Assembly (NCBI GenBank): GCA_021608145.1
Contig: JAKIHM010000003.1
Location: forward strand, 1 to 64,000
Length of the DNA: 64,000 nt
Origin: Thermovorax subterraneus
GTDB lineage: Bacteria; Bacillota; Thermosediminibacteria; Thermosediminibacterales; Thermosediminibacteraceae
Direction: 5' to 3'
Shown: positions 42,954 through 52,575 of the stretch, one piece after another
How the letters are laid out: each line of letters starts with the position of its first letter
How positions within the stretch are numbered: the stretch's first letter is position 1
Position numbers and translations under genes: made by a program
The notes under the pieces: model-generated
Databases searched by the model: none
What the model was told of the DNA's origin: nothing
Seen by the model: the letters and a program-made list of their open reading frames with translations, nothing else

Positions 42954-44783
42954 TTACTCCACCGTTACGCTCTTGGCGAGGTTTCTCGGCTTATCCACGT
43001 CACAGCCACGAGCAACGGCGGCGTAATATGCGAAAAGCTGCAGCGGAATAACGGCGAGCACTGGCGTCAACATCGGGTGGGTTTTGGGAATATACATTAC
43101 ATGGTCCGCAGATTTTGCAATATCTTCGTTTCCTTCATTTGCAAGGGCAATTACGGCCGCACCCCTTGCCTTGACTTCCTTAATATTGCTCAGGGTCTTT
43201 TCGTACAAATGCTCCTGGGTTACCAGGGATATAACCGGCACACCTTCCGTGACCAGGGCTAGAGTGCCGTGTTTCAGCTCGCCGGCAGCATAAGCTTCCG
43301 CATGGATGTAGGAGATTTCTTTCAGTTTCAGTGCCCCTTCTAGAGCTACTGCGTAGTCCAGACCCCGGCCAATGTAGAATATGTGTTCCCTGTCCGCATA
43401 CTTTTCGGCCATCTTTTTAATATCGTTTTCAGCATCTAGAATGACCTTCGCCTGGTCGGGCAGTTTTTTCATGGCCAGCGCGATTTCGGTGAACTCTTCA
43501 CCGGAAATAGTCCCCAGAAGTTTTGCAAAGTGAAGAGCTATTAAATTCAGGGCAACGAGCTGGGTACTGTACGCCTTGGTAGAAGCAACGGCAATTTCTG
43601 GTCCGGCCCAGGTGTATAGCACATCGTCGGCCTCCCGGGAAACGGAGCTGCCCACGACGTTGGTTATTGCAAGTACCCTGGCCCCTAGTTTTTTGGATTC
43701 GCGAAGTGCCGCTAAAGTGTCGGCTGTTTCTCCGGACTGGCTGATTATTATCACCAACGTGTCCCTGCCGATCATGGGTTCCCTGTACCGAAATTCCGAA
43801 GCCAGGTCGACTTCTACAGGTATGCGGGCAAGTTTTTCTATGACGTACTTACCCACTACGCCCGCATGATAAGCCGTTCCGCAGGCTACTATGAATATCT
43901 TCTTGAGGTTTTCTAATTCCTCTTTAGTTATCTTTATATCATCCAGCCGCACTTCTTCCCTTTCGGGATAGAGCCGCCCGGTCATGGTATCCCGCAGGGC
44001 TTTAGGCTGTTCGTGGATTTCCTTCAGCATGAAGTGGGGGTATCCGCCTTTTTCCGCTGCCACAGCATCCCACTTTACTTCGAATACTTCTTTGGATACA
44101 GGTTTACCTTCAAAGTCCGTAATCTCGACGCCGCCCTTGGTTATCTTCGCCATCTCTCCGTCTTCAAGGATGTACACGCGACGGGTATATTGAAGTATGG
44201 CTGGTATATCCGATGCTACAAAATTCTCGCCGTTTCCGAGGCCAACTATGAGCGGGCTTGACTTGCGAGCAGCCACCAACGTCTCCGGCTCCTTGCTGGA
44301 AATCACGCCCAGAGCAAAGGACCCTTCGAGCTTTTTTACAGCCATCTTTACCGCTTCGAATAAATCTCCTTTGTAAAAATGCTCAATCAGGTGCGGGACA
44401 ACTTCCGTATCGGTCTCGGACTCAAACCGATGCCCCATAGATTCCAGCCATTCCTTTAGCTCCTGGAAATTTTCGATAATACCGTTGTGCACCACAATAA
44501 AATCTCCCGAACAATCGCTGTGGGGATGTGCATTGACATCCGAAGGCCTTCCGTGAGTAGCCCACCGGGTATGACCTATCCCTATATGCCCCTCGGGATA
44601 AGCTCCCCCCAGCCTTTCTTCCAAAACTTTTATCTTGCCCTCGCTTTTTACCACCTTCATGCTGCACGAATTGTACACGGCAATACCCGCCGAATCGTAG
44701 CCCCTGTACTCCAGCCGCTTTAGCCCATCTATCAAAATGGGAGCAGCTTCCCTGTCTCCCACATAGCCGACAATTCCGCACAT
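42954..44783 (-). CDS. glmS: glutamine-fructose-6-phosphate aminotransferase GlmS
   Basis: Makes glucosamine-6-phosphate from fructose-6-phosphate and glutamine, the first step to UDP-GlcNAc. Complete at 609 residues. The N-terminal glutaminase has the catalytic Cys2 (MCGIVGYVGD) and HTRWATHG. Two SIS domains follow (ACGTAYHAGVVGKYVIE, SQSGETADT, GRGLDYAVALEGALKLKE). The C-terminus ends DKPRNLAKSVTVE as in all GlmS. The upstream leader carries a glmS ribozyme that cuts its own mRNA when the product accumulates. Confidence 0.97.
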   Translation of the reverse strand: MCGIVGYVGDREAAPILIDGLKRLEYRGYDSAGIAVYNSCSMKVVKSEGKIKVLEERLGGAYPEGHIGIGHTRWATHGRPSDVNAHPHSDCSGDFIVVHNGIIENFQELKEWLESMGHRFESETDTEVVPHLIEHFYKGDLFEAVKMAVKKLEGSFALGVISSKEPETLVAARKSSPLIVGLGNGENFVASDIPAILQYTRRVYILEDGEMAKITKGGVEITDFEGKPVSKEVFEVKWDAVAAEKGGYPHFMLKEIHEQPKALRDTMTGRLYPEREEVRLDDIKITKEELENLKKIFIVACGTAYHAGVVGKYVIEKLARIPVEVDLASEFRYREPMIGRDTLVIIISQSGETADTLAALRESKKLGARVLAITNVVGSSVSREADDVLYTWAGPEIAVASTKAYSTQLVALNLIALHFAKLLGTISGEEFTEIALAMKKLPDQAKVILDAENDIKKMAEKYADREHIFYIGRGLDYAVALEGALKLKEISYIHAEAYAAGELKHGTLALVTEGVPVISLVTQEHLYEKTLSNIKEVKARGAAVIALANEGNEDIAKSADHVMYIPKTHPMLTPVLAVIPLQLFAYYAAVARGCDVDKPRNLAKSVTVE

Positions 44784-44849
44784 AGCTTTTTCCTACCTTT
44801 CTTTTTAATTTTCAAGGTTCAACGCAATTCAATCCTGCTGAAGACCCCT

Positions 44850-44985
44850 TTGTCCCGGCGATCGCTCGCCGGTTTTGTAGGCCTCTTACGGTGGCAGGTC
44901 ACCGTGGGGCATCCGCCGAAAGTTCGATAAACCCCATCCTCGTCAGCTCCCGAAGAAAATTCCTCCGAGAGCTCAGGCGCTTTTA
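44850..44985 (-). ncRNA. glmS ribozyme (glucosamine-6-phosphate riboswitch)
   Basis: The minus strand contains AAAAGCGCC (cleavage before the G near 44980), GCTGACGAGG, GGGTTTATCGA and TTCGGCGGATGCC in the order of the glmS ribozyme core, then a CCGGCGAGCGATCGCCGG stem (44855-44872). It lies in the leader of glmS about 70 bases before the start codon. Binding of GlcN6P triggers self-cleavage and mRNA decay. Confidence 0.93.
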
Positions 44986-45112
44986 AGATTTCATATCCTT
45001 TAAACTTCGGAGTTACTACTTTGTAGCTTTCTATTAATCACCCCTTTCCCTTTTTACTTGCCGTCTCGAGCGGCATTATCCGACTTCACCACCCCCTTCC
45101 ATAGGATTTATT

Positions 45113-46453
45113 TCAAGACAGTTCTTCTCTTATTACATCAGCCAGCCGCAAGGCCAGTTCGTTTATAATTTTCTCGTCCTCTCCCTCTACCATCACCCGG
45201 ATTAGAGGTTCGGTGCCCGATGGCCGAACCACGACACGGCCGTTTTCGCCCAGCAGGGCTTCGGTTTCTTCAATCGCTTCCTTTACTTTTCTGTTTTCGA
45301 TGTATCCAGACTTGTCCTTCACTTTTACATTTACAAGTACCTGCGGATATACTTTCATTATATTCTTCAATTCCGACAATGGTTTTGCAGATTCTTCCAT
45401 TACCGAAAGCAGTTTTACCGCCGTTAATATGCCGTCCCCCGTAGTATTGTGGTCTAGAAAGATTATATGCCCCGATTGTTCTCCTCCCAGATTGTAGCTT
45501 CCTTTCAGCATTTCCTCCAGCACATATCTATCTCCCACTTTAGTCCTTAACGTCTTTATCCCCCTGTTTTTCAACGCCACCTCGAATCCCATGTTGCTCA
45601 TTACCGTTGCTACCACGGTATCGTTCTTCAAAATCCCGCGGCTTTTCATGTAATCCGCATTTATAGCCATTATGTGGTCTCCGTCAACTACCTGCCCTTT
45701 TTCGTCGCAGGCAATGAGCCGGTCGGCATCGCCGTCAAAAGAAAGGCCCACATCGGCCTTAACATCTCTTACAAATTGCGATATAACGTCAGGATTGGTA
45801 GAACCGCAATTAACGTTGATATTGCACCCATCGGGACAGTCGTTTATTACAAAGACTTCCGCCCCCAGCTCTCTGAATATCAAGGGAGCTACCTTATATG
45901 CTGCGCCGTTTGCACAGTCCATTGCTATCTTAATACCTTTAAATTCACGATTGGCTATGGATTTTATAAATTCCGCATAAGTGCGAATACCATCCTCGCT
46001 GAAAGCCTTGCCCACCTCCGGCCCTATTGGGCTTTTTATCCGATCATCGCAATCATCCAGCAAAGCCTCGATTTCGTCTTCCATCGCATCGGGCAGTTTA
46101 AAGCCTTCACTGTTGAAAAATTTAATTCCGTTGTATTCTACGGGGTTATGGGAAGCGGAAATAACCACTCCCGCGTCAGCGCCAAAATGGCGGGTCAGGT
46201 ATGCTACCGCCGGCGTTGGGACAATACCAACCTTTACAACGTTGGCCCCGGTAGAACAAATTCCGGCTATGAGTGCAGCTTCCAGCATATCTCCGGATAT
46301 GCGCGTATCCTTTCCAACCACTACGGTCGGCTTTCTGTTATTTTCCGAAAGAACATAAGCCCCTGCCCTGCCGAGCTTAAAGGCCAGCAAGGGTGTGAGT
46401 TCTTTATTTGCAATGCCCCTCACTCCGTCCGTGCCAAAAAGCCTTTCTCCCAT
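45113..46453 (-). CDS. glmM: phosphoglucosamine mutase GlmM
   Basis: Converts glucosamine-6-phosphate to glucosamine-1-phosphate for peptidoglycan synthesis. Complete at 446 residues: LFGTDGVRGIANKELTP at the start, the phosphoserine loop VISASHNPVEYNGIKFF, the metal site SFDGDADRLIACDE, the sugar loop GGEQSGHIIF and the phosphate-binding VRPSGTEPLIRVMVEGE. It sits in the classic cdaA-cdaR-glmM-glmS order, where GlmM also modulates CdaA in relatives. Confidence 0.97.
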   Translation of the reverse strand: MGERLFGTDGVRGIANKELTPLLAFKLGRAGAYVLSENNRKPTVVVGKDTRISGDMLEAALIAGICSTGANVVKVGIVPTPAVAYLTRHFGADAGVVISASHNPVEYNGIKFFNSEGFKLPDAMEDEIEALLDDCDDRIKSPIGPEVGKAFSEDGIRTYAEFIKSIANREFKGIKIAMDCANGAAYKVAPLIFRELGAEVFVINDCPDGCNINVNCGSTNPDVISQFVRDVKADVGLSFDGDADRLIACDEKGQVVDGDHIMAINADYMKSRGILKNDTVVATVMSNMGFEVALKNRGIKTLRTKVGDRYVLEEMLKGSYNLGGEQSGHIIFLDHNTTGDGILTAVKLLSVMEESAKPLSELKNIMKVYPQVLVNVKVKDKSGYIENRKVKEAIEETEALLGENGRVVVRPSGTEPLIRVMVEGEDEKIINELALRLADVIREELS

Positions 46454-46497
46454 GGAATTCTCCTCTCCGTACTCTTTTCCAGATTTCTATTGTCTTT

Positions 46498-47703
46498 TTA
46501 TTGTCTTTTTATAGTTACTTTAACAGTATCGGGTTCTATGTTTACCAGCTCATAAGGTTCCGGAACCTCGGCTTTTACCTTCAGAATATATTCACCCTCC
46601 GGGAGTCCTGCTGCATCAGCATAGATTTTAAACGAATCTACGTCCACCTTTTCTATGATACTGTTAGGCCCTTGAACTGTCAATAAAAATTCTCTATCCT
46701 CAGGAATTGCCCTCAAATCGGCCTGTAGATTCCTGAAACTAATATCATGGCCGGTGAATCTTAATGCCTTCATATCGGTCTTTTCGATTTCCACCAGCAC
46801 CCTTACCTTGCTCAATGCCTCATCGAAAGGCTGAATTCCTGATGGCATCTTGAGCCCAACTTCTACCGACACGTTTTGCGAAAGACCCTTTACACTTACC
46901 GGCTCTGTATAAATTTGCTTGATATTTTTTAAAACCTCAACATTGCCGGTAACCATAACCACCGAAGGCTCAATTTTTACTTCTTTAACCACATATCCTT
47001 CTTCGGGATTGCCTCTTATATCGGGCACGACCGGTAAAGTAGCCACCGGCACTATAGGTATTCTTACTTCGACCGTTTCGGGTCTGTAAGTAATCCCCTT
47101 TTGTTCATTGCCCCTTGCATCAACGACCTTTACCGGAAGCGACGCAATGACAGTACTGTTTTTTTCGCTGACATTAGCTTCTACTACAGCCCTTCGAGAG
47201 GAGTTCACAAGGCTCCTTGGCCCTCTTACCAAAACGGCCTGTGGAGTAGCTGCAGGCGACTTGGCTGCAAAGCCTTCAGCGGGAACCCCTTTAACTTCCA
47301 CGTAAACCGGTATTTGCTCCTCAATTACGGCCTCCAGGACCACCACGATTTCTTTCGGGGAAAAATCCAGCAATTCAACGTTGGGAGGCACGCTCACGCT
47401 AACAGGCACCATATTTTCTCCTTCCATTCGGCCCCGCAGGTTCACCTCAGCTACGATATCCTCCGGTTTAAGGCCGGTTATTATGCTTCGCCGCGCCCTA
47501 ACTTTCACGTTTACAAAGTATTGCTGCGAGGGTTCTTTTAACGCGAGGCTCGTGTCATCCAAATTTTTTAACTGGATCGGCACATTCCTTACCACATAAG
47601 TAACTTGAGGATTTTGTTCGTTCATCACATAAAACCAGAGCACAAAGGCCACCAGCACCGACAATATCTTTAAAGCTACATCACCGGAGAAATACTTACC
47701 CAT
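46498..47703 (-). CDS. cdaR: CdaA regulator CdaR (YbbR-domain protein)
   Basis: A 401-residue membrane-anchored protein with one N-terminal helix (LKILSVLVAFVLWFYVMNEQ) and tandem extracytoplasmic YbbR domains, seen as repeats of VPVSVSVPPNVELLDFSPKE and VPVYVEVKG-like units. CdaR binds and regulates the diadenylate cyclase CdaA. Its start overlaps the end of cdaA by eight bases, indicating coupled translation. Confidence 0.92.
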   Translation of the reverse strand: MGKYFSGDVALKILSVLVAFVLWFYVMNEQNPQVTYVVRNVPIQLKNLDDTSLALKEPSQQYFVNVKVRARRSIITGLKPEDIVAEVNLRGRMEGENMVPVSVSVPPNVELLDFSPKEIVVVLEAVIEEQIPVYVEVKGVPAEGFAAKSPAATPQAVLVRGPRSLVNSSRRAVVEANVSEKNSTVIASLPVKVVDARGNEQKGITYRPETVEVRIPIVPVATLPVVPDIRGNPEEGYVVKEVKIEPSVVMVTGNVEVLKNIKQIYTEPVSVKGLSQNVSVEVGLKMPSGIQPFDEALSKVRVLVEIEKTDMKALRFTGHDISFRNLQADLRAIPEDREFLLTVQGPNSIIEKVDVDSFKIYADAAGLPEGEYILKVKAEVPEPYELVNIEPDTVKVTIKRQ

Positions 47704-48517
47704 TTAATCTCCTCCAGTGCAGGAAATTTGATTTTCTATCACCTATCTGATAGACTTCTTTCAGCACATTTTTCAAAGTCTTTACGTCCAGGTACCTGCT
47801 CAATTTTCCTTCTCTAGCCACCGAAATAACGCCCGTTTCCTCCGAAACTATTATTGCAACTGCATCCGATTGTTCGGTGACCCCCAGAGCAGCCCTGTGC
47901 CTGGTCCCCAGTTCCTTGCTTAAGTTTGGATTCTCCGTCAATGGCAAGTAACAACTCGCCGCCATAACTTTATCATTCCTTACTATAACAGCACCATCGT
48001 GCAGGGGAGTATTGGGAATGAAGATGTTTATAAGGAGTTCTGCAGTGAGATAACCTTCAATCCTTATCCCCGTTTCTATATATTCGTTTAGGCCCGTCTC
48101 TCTTTCCAATACTATCAAAGCACCTATTTTGTTTTTCGAAAGCTCTTCCGCTGCCTGGGCCAAGTTATCTATGAGGAAGTTGAGTTCCTCTTCTCCCAAT
48201 CCGAAAAGGGAACTTGAAAAAAACTTGCTCCTCCCGAGCTGTTCCAGTGCCCTCCTCAGCTCCGGCTGGAAAACAACGAGAAGCGCAATTACCCCTACCG
48301 TCATTGCATTTTTCAAAAGCCAGTTAATAGTATAAAGTCCGAGCCATTCGCTCAATTTGGTAAAAACAACGAATACTATAATTCCCCGTATGAGCTGTAC
48401 AGCCCGAGTACCCCGGATGAGCTGAATGGCTTTATAGGATACATAGGCAACTATCGCTATGTCAACAAGGTCCATCAGCCTAAAACCTTTGAAAAGTTCA
48501 AGAACCTGAAAAAACAT
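47696..48517 (-). CDS. cdaA: diadenylate cyclase CdaA
   Basis: Makes c-di-AMP from two ATP; 273 residues. Three N-terminal transmembrane helices (DIAIVAYVSYKAIQL, GIIVFVVFTKLSEW, VGVIALLVVFQPELR) precede the DAC domain with the active motifs NTPLHDGAVIVRN and LGTRHRAALGVTEQSDA. First gene of the operon with its regulator CdaR and GlmM. Controls potassium and wall homeostasis in Firmicutes. Confidence 0.96.
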   Translation of the reverse strand: MFFQVLELFKGFRLMDLVDIAIVAYVSYKAIQLIRGTRAVQLIRGIIVFVVFTKLSEWLGLYTINWLLKNAMTVGVIALLVVFQPELRRALEQLGRSKFFSSSLFGLGEEELNFLIDNLAQAAEELSKNKIGALIVLERETGLNEYIETGIRIEGYLTAELLINIFIPNTPLHDGAVIVRNDKVMAASCYLPLTENPNLSKELGTRHRAALGVTEQSDAVAIIVSEETGVISVAREGKLSRYLDVKTLKNVLKEVYQIGDRKSNFLHWRRLNG

Positions 48518-48601
48518 TTTTCCACCTCATGGATGTAATCTACTCATCACTATTATAACATGATAATTTTTAGTTAATGTTTTTTTGGATAAATAAAATT
48601 T

Positions 48602-49447
48602 CTACGCTCCCCTTGTCCCGAATCTGGAATCAAAGGTTATTCCTAAGGATAATATGAATACCGCCAGGGAAACGATCCATCCTAAGAAAGGCATGAGCTG
48701 TACCAACCCGAGCACCAAAGCTCCAAGGAGATATTCGGTGAAAAGATTTGAAGCTATGCGAACGTGTTCGTTTAACCTTCTCCCCATAAACACACTTATA
48801 GCAACATATCCAAAAAATCCCGCTATAGCTGCCAAAAGAAAAACAGCTGGTATCAAAGGAATGCCTATGAGCGTGAACACCAAAAGCAGCACGACTACCG
48901 GCATGAGCAGCATTAAAACAAGCCCTTTGATTAATTTACCGACAGCGTCTTTATCCACGACATTTGCAGCCACTTCCACATTGTTGGGAAACAGAGCTAT
49001 CGTCAGGGCTCCGAGGGCCAGAATGCATAATAATCGCAAAAAATTAAATACAGTGGATCGGGGACCTAATATTTTTGGGTTCCAGTAAAACTCGTACTTC
49101 CCCGGATTCCTCAAAACTTCGCCGATACCACCTGCTATGCCCACCTGGCTTATCTTCCCCAGCACCCTGCCATTTCCTTCGACCATGACCCTGCCGCCCA
49201 CAGCGGTGGCGTCACCTTCCACTGTTCCACTGACAATCACATCTCCCATTACTGCTACGGCGTCACCCGAAATCCTTCCATCTACAATCACGTCACCCAT
49301 AATCGCCACCGCATCGCCATTTAAAACCTCACCTGCATTTACCACTACATCCTCTCCTATTTGCGTTATATTACCTCCGTCCCCACTGGCAAAGGCCGGA
49401 AAAAGGAAAAAACAACAAAGAGCGCAATAAGATATTTTCGCACCCAA
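48602..49447 (-). CDS. polymer-forming/bactofilin-like membrane protein
   Basis: A 281-residue protein with a signal peptide (YCALCCFFLFPAFASG), then a series of repeats of about 19 residues (GDAVAIMGDVIVDGRISG, GDAVAVMGDVIVSGTVEG, GDATAVGGRVMVEGNGRV) that predict a right-handed beta-helix like bactofilins, and a C-terminal region with four hydrophobic helices (LLCILALGALTIALFP onward). The beta part would face outside. Role unknown; perhaps envelope scaffolding. Confidence 0.75.
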   Translation of the reverse strand: MGAKISYCALCCFFLFPAFASGDGGNITQIGEDVVVNAGEVLNGDAVAIMGDVIVDGRISGDAVAVMGDVIVSGTVEGDATAVGGRVMVEGNGRVLGKISQVGIAGGIGEVLRNPGKYEFYWNPKILGPRSTVFNFLRLLCILALGALTIALFPNNVEVAANVVDKDAVGKLIKGLVLMLLMPVVVLLLVFTLIGIPLIPAVFLLAAIAGFFGYVAISVFMGRRLNEHVRIASNLFTEYLLGALVLGLVQLMPFLGWIVSLAVFILSLGITFDSRFGTRGA

Positions 49448-49591
49448 ATTCCTCCTTCTCCAGAAAATTACAAAAGCTGCTTAATATGATAATAACATTT
49501 ATCGTAGTCGTTCTCAATATGTGATATAATTAACTTGCTCGATCAATTTGCAAAAATCTACAATAATTTTAATAAGAGGGGTCGATGGAAA

Positions 49592-50821
49592 TTGCAAAAA
49601 GCCAGCCTTAACGAAACGCCTACAGCGAGCAGACTCCATATTGCCATATTTGGCCGAAGGAATGCCGGCAAATCAAGTTTAATAAATGCTATAACCAACC
49701 AGGATATAGCCCTGGTGTCCCCTGTAGCCGGCACCACCACCGATCCGGTCTTTAAAGCCATGGAACTTTTACCAATAGGCCCCGTCGTCATAATTGACAC
49801 CGCAGGTATCGACGACGAGGGCGAACTCGGGGAACTTAGGGTAAAGAAGACCTACCAGGTACTCAATAAGACGGACCTTGCCGTTTTGATAATAGACGGC
49901 ACGGCAGGGGTCACCGACTATGACCTGGAAATATTAGGCAGGATCCGGGAGAAAAATATACCCGTGGTGGGGGTAGTAAATAAGAGCGATGTTGCTGGAT
50001 ACACACAGGAAGATAAGAAAAGCTGGGAAAAATTGCTGAATATTAAGCTCATCGAAGTGTCTGCTATGAAAAGGCAGGGCATAGAGGAACTCAAGCGGGA
50101 GATAATAAACAAAGCTCCATCGAGCTTAACGGAAAATCCCCTTATTGGAGACCTGATTTCCCCGGGTGATATAGTGGTACTTGTAGTACCTATAGACAAA
50201 GCCGCACCAAAAGGCAGATTAATCCTTCCCCAACAGCAGGCAATACGCGATGTCCTCGACCATAATGCCATCGCTGTGGTCACCAAGGAGACCGAACTTA
50301 AAAATACATTATCCTCCCTTGCCAGAAAGCCCCGAATAGTCGTGACCGACTCCCAGGCCTTCGCCCGCGTGGCTCAGGATACACCCAGGGATGTCCCCAT
50401 GACCTCTTTCTCGATACTTTTTGCCCGCTATAAAGGCGACCTGTCGCAGCTAGTGGAGGGCGTGAAGGCCATAAAAAACCTAAAGCCCGGTGATAGGGTA
50501 CTGATTGCCGAAGCCTGCACCCACCACAGGCAGGAAGACGACATCGGCACGGTAAAGATACCGAGGTGGCTAAGGCAGATACTTGGCTTTGATGTACAAT
50601 TTGAATGGTCCAGCGGCTTTGGCTTCCCTGAAAACTTGGAGGACTTCAAGCTGGTGATTCACTGCGGGGGATGCATGATAAACAGGAAGGAAATGCTATA
50701 CAGGCTTTCCATCCTGAAGCAAAAAGGAATCCCTGTAGTAAATTATGGGGTATTTATTGCTTATGCATTGGGAATACTGGAGAGGGCATTAGAACCGGTA
50801 AATGTTAAACTATCAAAATAA
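49592..50821 (+). CDS. hydF: [FeFe]-hydrogenase maturation GTPase HydF
   Basis: Scaffold GTPase that assembles and delivers the 2Fe subcluster to HydA. The GTPase domain has IFGRRNAGKSSLINA (G1), IIDTAGIDDEGE (G3) and NKSDV (G4). The C-terminal [4Fe-4S] site has EACTHHRQEDDIG and HCGGCM. Its product serves the hydABC hydrogenase 42 kb away. I place the start at TTG 49592 (MQKASLNETPTASRLHIA), with GAGGGG upstream, matching the usual HydF N-terminus; the frame extends to 49535. A TATAAT at 49525-49530 is the likely -10. HydE and HydG are not in the window. Confidence 0.93.
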   Translation: MQKASLNETPTASRLHIAIFGRRNAGKSSLINAITNQDIALVSPVAGTTTDPVFKAMELLPIGPVVIIDTAGIDDEGELGELRVKKTYQVLNKTDLAVLIIDGTAGVTDYDLEILGRIREKNIPVVGVVNKSDVAGYTQEDKKSWEKLLNIKLIEVSAMKRQGIEELKREIINKAPSSLTENPLIGDLISPGDIVVLVVPIDKAAPKGRLILPQQQAIRDVLDHNAIAVVTKETELKNTLSSLARKPRIVVTDSQAFARVAQDTPRDVPMTSFSILFARYKGDLSQLVEGVKAIKNLKPGDRVLIAEACTHHRQEDDIGTVKIPRWLRQILGFDVQFEWSSGFGFPENLEDFKLVIHCGGCMINRKEMLYRLSILKQKGIPVVNYGVFIAYALGILERALEPVNVKLSK

Positions 50822-50868
50822 ATGCAAAACTATCGTGAAATTGGGCAACAGTCTGGGAAATAAAACTT

Positions 50869-50912
50869 GAGGAGGTGGATTTTTAAGAAATCCCCTCCTT
50901 AAACTTTTTAGC
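50869..50912. terminator. terminator between hydF and acr3
   Basis: GGAGG and GGATTT pair with AAATCC and CCTCC around TTAAG, followed by a T-rich tail. It serves hydF and, read from the other side, acr3. Confidence 0.75.
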
Positions 50913-50919
50913 ACCCCAT

Positions 50920-51999
50920 TTAAAAGCTATGCTTTTTTCTCTCAGGCTCAGGAAACCAGTGTTTCGTCCTGTTGGCTATAGCAACAAGGCTGAGCATTAT
51001 CGGTACTTCTTCCAAAACGCCAACTACCGTTGCGAGGGCAGCTCCCGACTCCAATCCAAAAAGGGAAACGGCCACAGCTACCGCCAGTTCGAAAAAGTTA
51101 CTCGCTCCTATCATAGCTGCCGGTGCAGCCACGGACCTGTCTACCTTCCAAAGTTTCGCCCAAGCGTAAGCAAGAATGAAGATGAAATAGGTCTGTATAG
51201 TCAATGGCACAGCTATCAGGAGGATGTGTATCGGGTTTTCAATTATATACTTTCCTTCAAAGCTGAATATTATAATGAGGGTAAGTAAAAGACCGATTAT
51301 TGTGAAAGGCTTTAACATAGGGAGAAAAGTTTTCTCAAACCATTCCATACCTCTTGTTTTTATCAGGTAATTTCTCGTCAAATATCCTGCTGTGAGTGGT
51401 ATTACTACGTAAAGTATGACAGAAAGTATTATCGTCTCATAAGGAACTCGGAGCTTTGCAAGGCCGAGTTGGAACATGACTATAGGAGCGTAAGCAAAAA
51501 GCAGCACTAAGTCGTTTATGGCCACCTGAACCAGGGTATAGTTGGGATCTCCATCAGTGAGATAGCTCCAAACAAACACCATGGCTGTGCAAGGAGCAGC
51601 TCCAAGGAATATGGCTCCTGCTAAATACTGTTGCGCAAGGTCGGCCGATATCCAAGGAGAAAAAACATTTTTAAGAAAGAGCCACGCAAAAAAGAACATG
51701 GTAAACGGTTTTATGAGCCAGTTAGTAACTAAAGTTATGGCAAGCCCTTTAGGATTTTTTCCAACCCTTAATACGCTTGAAAAATCTATCTGCACCATCA
51801 TCGGGTATATCATGAACCATATAAGAATAGCTACAGGAATTGAGACTTGTGCATAAGTAAATTTCGATAAGAACTCTGGAAAAGCAGGGAGTTTTTGACC
51901 TATTAATATGCCCGCTATTATGCAAAGGATTACCCATACCGTCAAATACTTTTCAAAAAAGCCTAAACCTCCTTTTTTTCTTTCCAGCGTATTTTCCAT
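50920..51999 (-). CDS. acr3: ACR3-family arsenite efflux transporter
   Basis: A 359-residue membrane protein with ten predicted helices that exports As(III). The conserved cysteine helix GAAPCTAMVFVWSYLTDGD and IGASNFFELAVAVAVSLFG are diagnostic. The ATG at 51999 follows GGGGGTGA. The ArsR gene lies directly upstream on the same strand, so the pair is a minimal arsenite resistance operon. No ArsC is present here. Confidence 0.93.
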   Translation of the reverse strand: MENTLERKKGGLGFFEKYLTVWVILCIIAGILIGQKLPAFPEFLSKFTYAQVSIPVAILIWFMIYPMMVQIDFSSVLRVGKNPKGLAITLVTNWLIKPFTMFFFAWLFLKNVFSPWISADLAQQYLAGAIFLGAAPCTAMVFVWSYLTDGDPNYTLVQVAINDLVLLFAYAPIVMFQLGLAKLRVPYETIILSVILYVVIPLTAGYLTRNYLIKTRGMEWFEKTFLPMLKPFTIIGLLLTLIIIFSFEGKYIIENPIHILLIAVPLTIQTYFIFILAYAWAKLWKVDRSVAAPAAMIGASNFFELAVAVAVSLFGLESGAALATVVGVLEEVPIMLSLVAIANRTKHWFPEPERKKHSF

Positions 52000-52021
52000 C
52001 AAATAGTCACCCCCAAATATT

Positions 52022-52363
52022 TTATAATCTTTTTTTAAAAATTGCTGGTCTATCACAGTTAATTATTGGATGTTCTTTAAGATATTCAAGCTTTTCAATT
52101 TCCCTTTCTATCCCTTCATTTGACATGAGTCCGGAAGCAATTATTTTTAATTTTTCACCAGCCTCTTTTAGACATTCTTCATTCAGAGCATAAAATACCC
52201 ATTGTCCTTCTCTGAATTCTTTAACTAAATTCGCTTCTTTTAATATCCTCATGTGTTGTGAAACTGCTGACTGCGTAATTCCGAGGATATATTCCAATTC
52301 ACATGCACATAGTACATTATTGGATAAGAGCATTAAGATCTTAAGGCGTGTACTTTGACTCAT
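52022..52363 (-). CDS. arsR: ArsR-family arsenic repressor
   Basis: A winged-helix repressor with the arsenite site NVLCACELEYIL and recognition helix ITQSAVSQHMRILKEA. The ATG at 52363 lacks a ribosome site. The frame is open further upstream and encodes LERLQRIIKA, the normal N-terminal helix of ArsR proteins, behind AAAGGAGG, where only ATT codons (52400-52405) could start. So the gene may use an ATT start and be about 14 residues longer. It controls acr3. Confidence 0.88.
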   Translation of the reverse strand: MSQSTRLKILMLLSNNVLCACELEYILGITQSAVSQHMRILKEANLVKEFREGQWVFYALNEECLKEAGEKLKIIASGLMSNEGIEREIEKLEYLKEHPIINCDRPAIFKKRL

Positions 52364-52445
52364 TGCTTTAATAATCCTTTGTAATCTCTCCAGACTAGTA
52401 ATAATTTCCTCTCCACCTCCTTTTTAATTAACATTTATTTACAAC

Positions 52446-52527
52446 ATATAAGTATTTTCTTATATTATAAATTACTTAAATGTCCAAGTCAATTATTCTT
52501 GACAAGTATTTTTTTATATGCTAATAT
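52446..52527. promoter_or_regulatory. divergent arsR/permease promoter region
   Basis: ATATAAG-TATTTT-CTTATAT (52446-52465) is a perfect dyad suited to an ArsR-type protein. On the plus strand TTGACA (52499-52504) and TAATAT (52522-52527) are spaced by 17, a strong sigma-A promoter for the rightward ArsR-permease operon. Confidence 0.65.
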
Positions 52528-52575
52528 AGGAATATAGTAAATTACAGTTATTGTTAAAAGGAGGTAAACTAATAA

